A stretch of 64,000 bases of DNA from a virus. The stretch covers positions 57,539 through 121,538 of the IMG/VR virus record IMGVR_UViG_3300049324_000034; one strand, given 5' to 3'. The notes beneath the pieces were generated by a model. That model ran no database searches. It was given only the letters and a program-made list of their open reading frames with translations, and was not told the origin of the DNA. A program made the translations under genes and the position numbers. Below, piece by piece: positions 63,914 through 64,000 of the stretch (its first letter is position 1; each line of letters begins with the position of its first letter).

Positions 63914-63920
63914 GTTCCGG
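63914..63920 (+). promoter_or_regulatory. GTTCCGG leader element without -10
   Basis: GTTCCGG at 63914, 28 nt before ATG 63942. The -10 position reads CCCCCG. Same orientation as the genes. Confidence 0.42.
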
Positions 63921-63941
63921 CACCCCAGGAGAGACACCGTC

Positions 63942-64000
63942 ATGATCCCCATCAGCCACGAAGACTTCACGGCCCTCAAGGCCCTCGACGACGCCCGCCG
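63942..64000 (+). CDS. Gene cut by right edge
   Basis: ATG 63942 with AGGAGA and a GTTCCGG leader; 19 codons are visible and the frame is open at the edge. Nothing can be said about function. Confidence 0.45.
   Translation, partial: MIPISHEDFTALKALDDAR

Overview
The window looks like about 64 kb of a double-stranded DNA tailed phage (Caudoviricetes) of an actinobacterium, or an integrated copy of one. The evidence is a high-GC sequence, frequent GTG starts, long chains of genes joined by 4-bp GTGA/ATGA overlaps, a large terminase subunit, a GH25-type endolysin next to a holin-like protein, a very large Ala/Pro/Ser/Thr repeat fibre-like protein, and many small membrane and zinc-ribbon proteins. 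The -10 boxes are of the TANNNT type with poor -35 boxes, as in Mycobacteriales. I cannot name the host. No tRNA, CRISPR array, IS element, integrase or repressor was recognised. Capsid, portal and tape-measure genes are not here and presumably lie to the left of position 1.

Layout. (1) 1-8545, plus strand: the end of the late operon, with membrane/coiled-coil proteins, a strong terminator, endolysin, holin-like protein, small structural proteins and the 1,099-residue repeat protein. (2) 8532-35847, minus strand: one long leftward early/replication operon. It encodes an AEP-type primase, a SNF2-like helicase, a RecD-like helicase, a UvrD-like helicase, a Cas4/RecB-like nuclease, a VRR-NUC nuclease, a DnaQ-like exonuclease, MazG and Nudix housecleaning enzymes, DUF1643, DUF3307 and RapZ-C-like proteins, and many zinc-ribbon proteins. 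The large terminase gene sits unusually at its far (left) end, convergent with the late genes. (3) 35848-36438: the only long non-coding stretch, carrying a near-perfect 73-nt-arm inverted repeat and four copies of an 8-bp motif; it is the divergent control region and a candidate origin. (4) 36439-64000, plus strand: about 75 small genes, mostly orphans, many membrane or zinc-binding, including a DEDDh exonuclease, a CDF-type cation transporter, two lipoproteins and a membrane-tethered HNH-like nuclease.

The most striking regulatory signal is a repeated promoter/leader element, TGGTANNNT-N8-TTCCGG, found 21 times on both strands and always pointing at the gene it precedes. The -10 to TTCCGG distance is almost always 8 nt, a G nearly always precedes TTCCGG, and GTTCCGG usually lies 25-40 nt before the start codon. 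Seven further GTTCCGG copies without a -10 box sit at the same distance in front of genes in the right arm. The pattern suggests transcripts that share a common 5' end, GUUCCGG, and a dedicated phage regulon.

Start codons were chosen by 4-bp overlap with the upstream gene and by ribosome binding sites. All family assignments come from motifs seen by eye; no database search was run.
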